DNA from: Roseitranquillus sp963776845
GTDB taxonomy: Bacteria > Pseudomonadota > Alphaproteobacteria > Rhodobacterales > Rhodobacteraceae
Reading direction: 5' to 3'
DNA: 64,000 nucleotides
NCBI GenBank assembly: GCA_963776845.1
Contig: CAVZOJ010000006.1
Coordinates: 62,001 to 126,000, forward strand
Numbering within the stretch: position 1 is the first letter of the stretch; the number at the start of each line of letters is the position of its first letter. Positions 63,446 through 64,000 of this stretch are shown here, in pieces. The notes under the pieces were generated by a model. The model did no database searches, was not told where the DNA came from, and saw only the letters and a list, made by a program, of their open reading frames with translations. Made by a program: the position numbers and the translations under genes.

Positions 63446-64000
63446 GTGAAGGAAGATACCAGCATCATCGAGTTCCGTCAGCCGGGATCGGTTGAGGACC
63501 CGCTGACCGAGATTGCCCGGGAAGGTGCGCGCCGGATGCTCGCCACCGCACTCGAAGCCGAGGTCGAGGCCTTCGTCGGCCAGTTCTCCGAGGAGCGACT
63601 GCCGGATGGCCGCCAGCGCGTCGTTCGATGAGCCAGTGCGACGCCACTGGTTCAAGTCCACTGGCGAATGACACGGACCCGAGCGCACGATCCAGACCGG
63701 GATCGGAGGGCTCGAGATCAGGCGGCCGAAGGTCCGGGACCGCGTTGCGGACGTGGAGGGTGACGAGAGGGTCCGGTTTACATCGCGCATCCTGCCGAGG
63801 TGGGCGCGGCGCTCAAGGAGCCTCGATGCGCTGCTGCCGGTTCTCTCGCCTCACGCGGCATCTCCACCGGCGACTTCCAGGAGGCGCTCTCGGCGCTGCT
63901 CGGGCAGGACGCGCCGAACCTGTCGCCAGGCGTGATCGCTCGCCTCACAGCGGGGTGGGAGCAGGAGTACCAGCGCTGGCAGCACCGCGACCTCTCTGCG
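63446..64000 (+). pseudogene. IS256-family (mutator) transposase, broken; runs off the right edge
   Basis: GTG 63446: VKEDTSIIEFRQPGSVEDPLTEIAREGARRMLATALEAEVEAFVGQF and RLPDGRQRVVR, then a stop created by a structured insertion (63632-63665). The reading resumes at GPERTIQTGIGGLEIRRPKVRDR, and after a second frame change near 63842 gives GISTGDFQEALSALLGQDAPNLSPGVIARLTAGWEQEYQRW. Only the first 180 or so codons of a 400-residue protein lie in the window. Confidence 0.85.
63632..63665 (+). repeat. Short structured insertion in the IS256 transposase gene
   Basis: Arms GCCAGTG (63632-63638) and CACTGGC (63659-63665) are complementary and enclose CGCCACTGGTTCAAGTC. Family proteins read RQRVVR-x-G-H-GPERTIQTG; here 43 bases stand where six are expected between Arg and His, a net gain of 37 bases, the same as in the IS1634 genes. 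The core matches theirs at 15 of 17 positions. Confidence 0.75.

Noticed and set aside
63632..63665. GGTTCAAGTCC inside the insertion, considered as the T-arm of a tRNA gene
   Set aside because: No anticodon or D arm, total length about 37 bases, and the T-stem pairs only three bases; it is not a tRNA gene, though distant tRNA origin is not excluded.
62882..63790. 302-codon minus-strand frame spanning repeat R3 and the IS256 start
   Set aside because: It crosses a repeat, an IS91-like end and the antisense of IS256, so it cannot be one gene.

Overview
This is GC-rich DNA of alphaproteobacterial character. The evidence is the IS1634, IS91, IS110, IS21 and IS3 transposase types, the ECF sigma/NrsF pair, the Uma2, pirin and DUF3179 genes, and the gene style. 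It looks like an accessory, decaying region. About 20 kb consists of insertion sequences and their remains, and many ordinary genes carry frameshifts, in-frame stops or truncations. I see no tRNA, rRNA, CRISPR array or replication origin, and I cannot name the genus.

Layout. 1-1.9 kb: end of a TPP enzyme gene coupled to a frameshifted class III CoA-transferase. 2.2-10.5 kb: an IS graveyard holding an IS5-type element, an IS110 scrap, an IS21 remnant, an IS1634 copy split by an IS110/IS1111-type element, a broken hypothetical gene and an intact IS1634. 10.5-14 kb: a truncated primase-polymerase/helicase gene fused to a broken methyltransferase gene, then a small cytochrome c and a periplasmic protein. 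14.2-19.2 kb: two IS91-family elements in opposite orientation around a truncated tyrosine integrase. 19.5-22.9 kb: an operon of SSS symporter, Tat-exported solute-binding protein and UspA. 23.8-28 kb: a small membrane protein, DUF3179, cytochrome P460, and a divergent but broken ECF sigma/NrsF pair, then a broken GNAT gene. 28.3-31.6 kb: CoA-transferase and GntP permease. 31.7-33 kb: IS3. 33.7-35.7 kb: an intact PAS-GGDEF-EAL protein. 35.9-37.1 kb: IS6, DUF2442 and ankyrin remains. 37.6-48 kb: mostly ordinary genes (pirin, a coupled hydrolase/FMN reductase/acetyltransferase operon, an NTF2-like protein, LysR fragments, a TIM-barrel protein, an epoxide hydrolase-like enzyme, Uma2, DUF4386 plus epimerase, Crp, TetR). 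48-49.5 kb: a broken efflux adaptor and a monooxygenase fragment. 49.7-52.4 kb: a third IS91 element. 53.6-62.9 kb: two IS1182 copies bracketing an arylsulfatase and a second copy of the IS1634::IS110 nest. 63.4-64 kb: start of a broken IS256 transposase.

Large-scale structure. The 3.3 kb IS1634::IS110 nest occurs twice in direct orientation 53.6 kb apart. The IS1182 pair is also direct. The IS91 copies are in mixed orientations. Recombination between these copies could excise or invert most of the window.

The most unusual signal is a set of very short structured insertions (about 25-43 bases, each able to fold into one or two hairpins) that break transposase genes of three unrelated IS families: IS1634 (two copies), IS256, and IS91 at two sites in two copies. 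The IS1634 and IS256 insertions share a core, CGCCACYGGTTCAAGYC, while their outer arms differ in sequence but stay complementary. A second, separate family of dispersed hairpin-containing repeats of about 100-190 bases (called R here, six copies) sits beside IS ends and integrase 3' ends.
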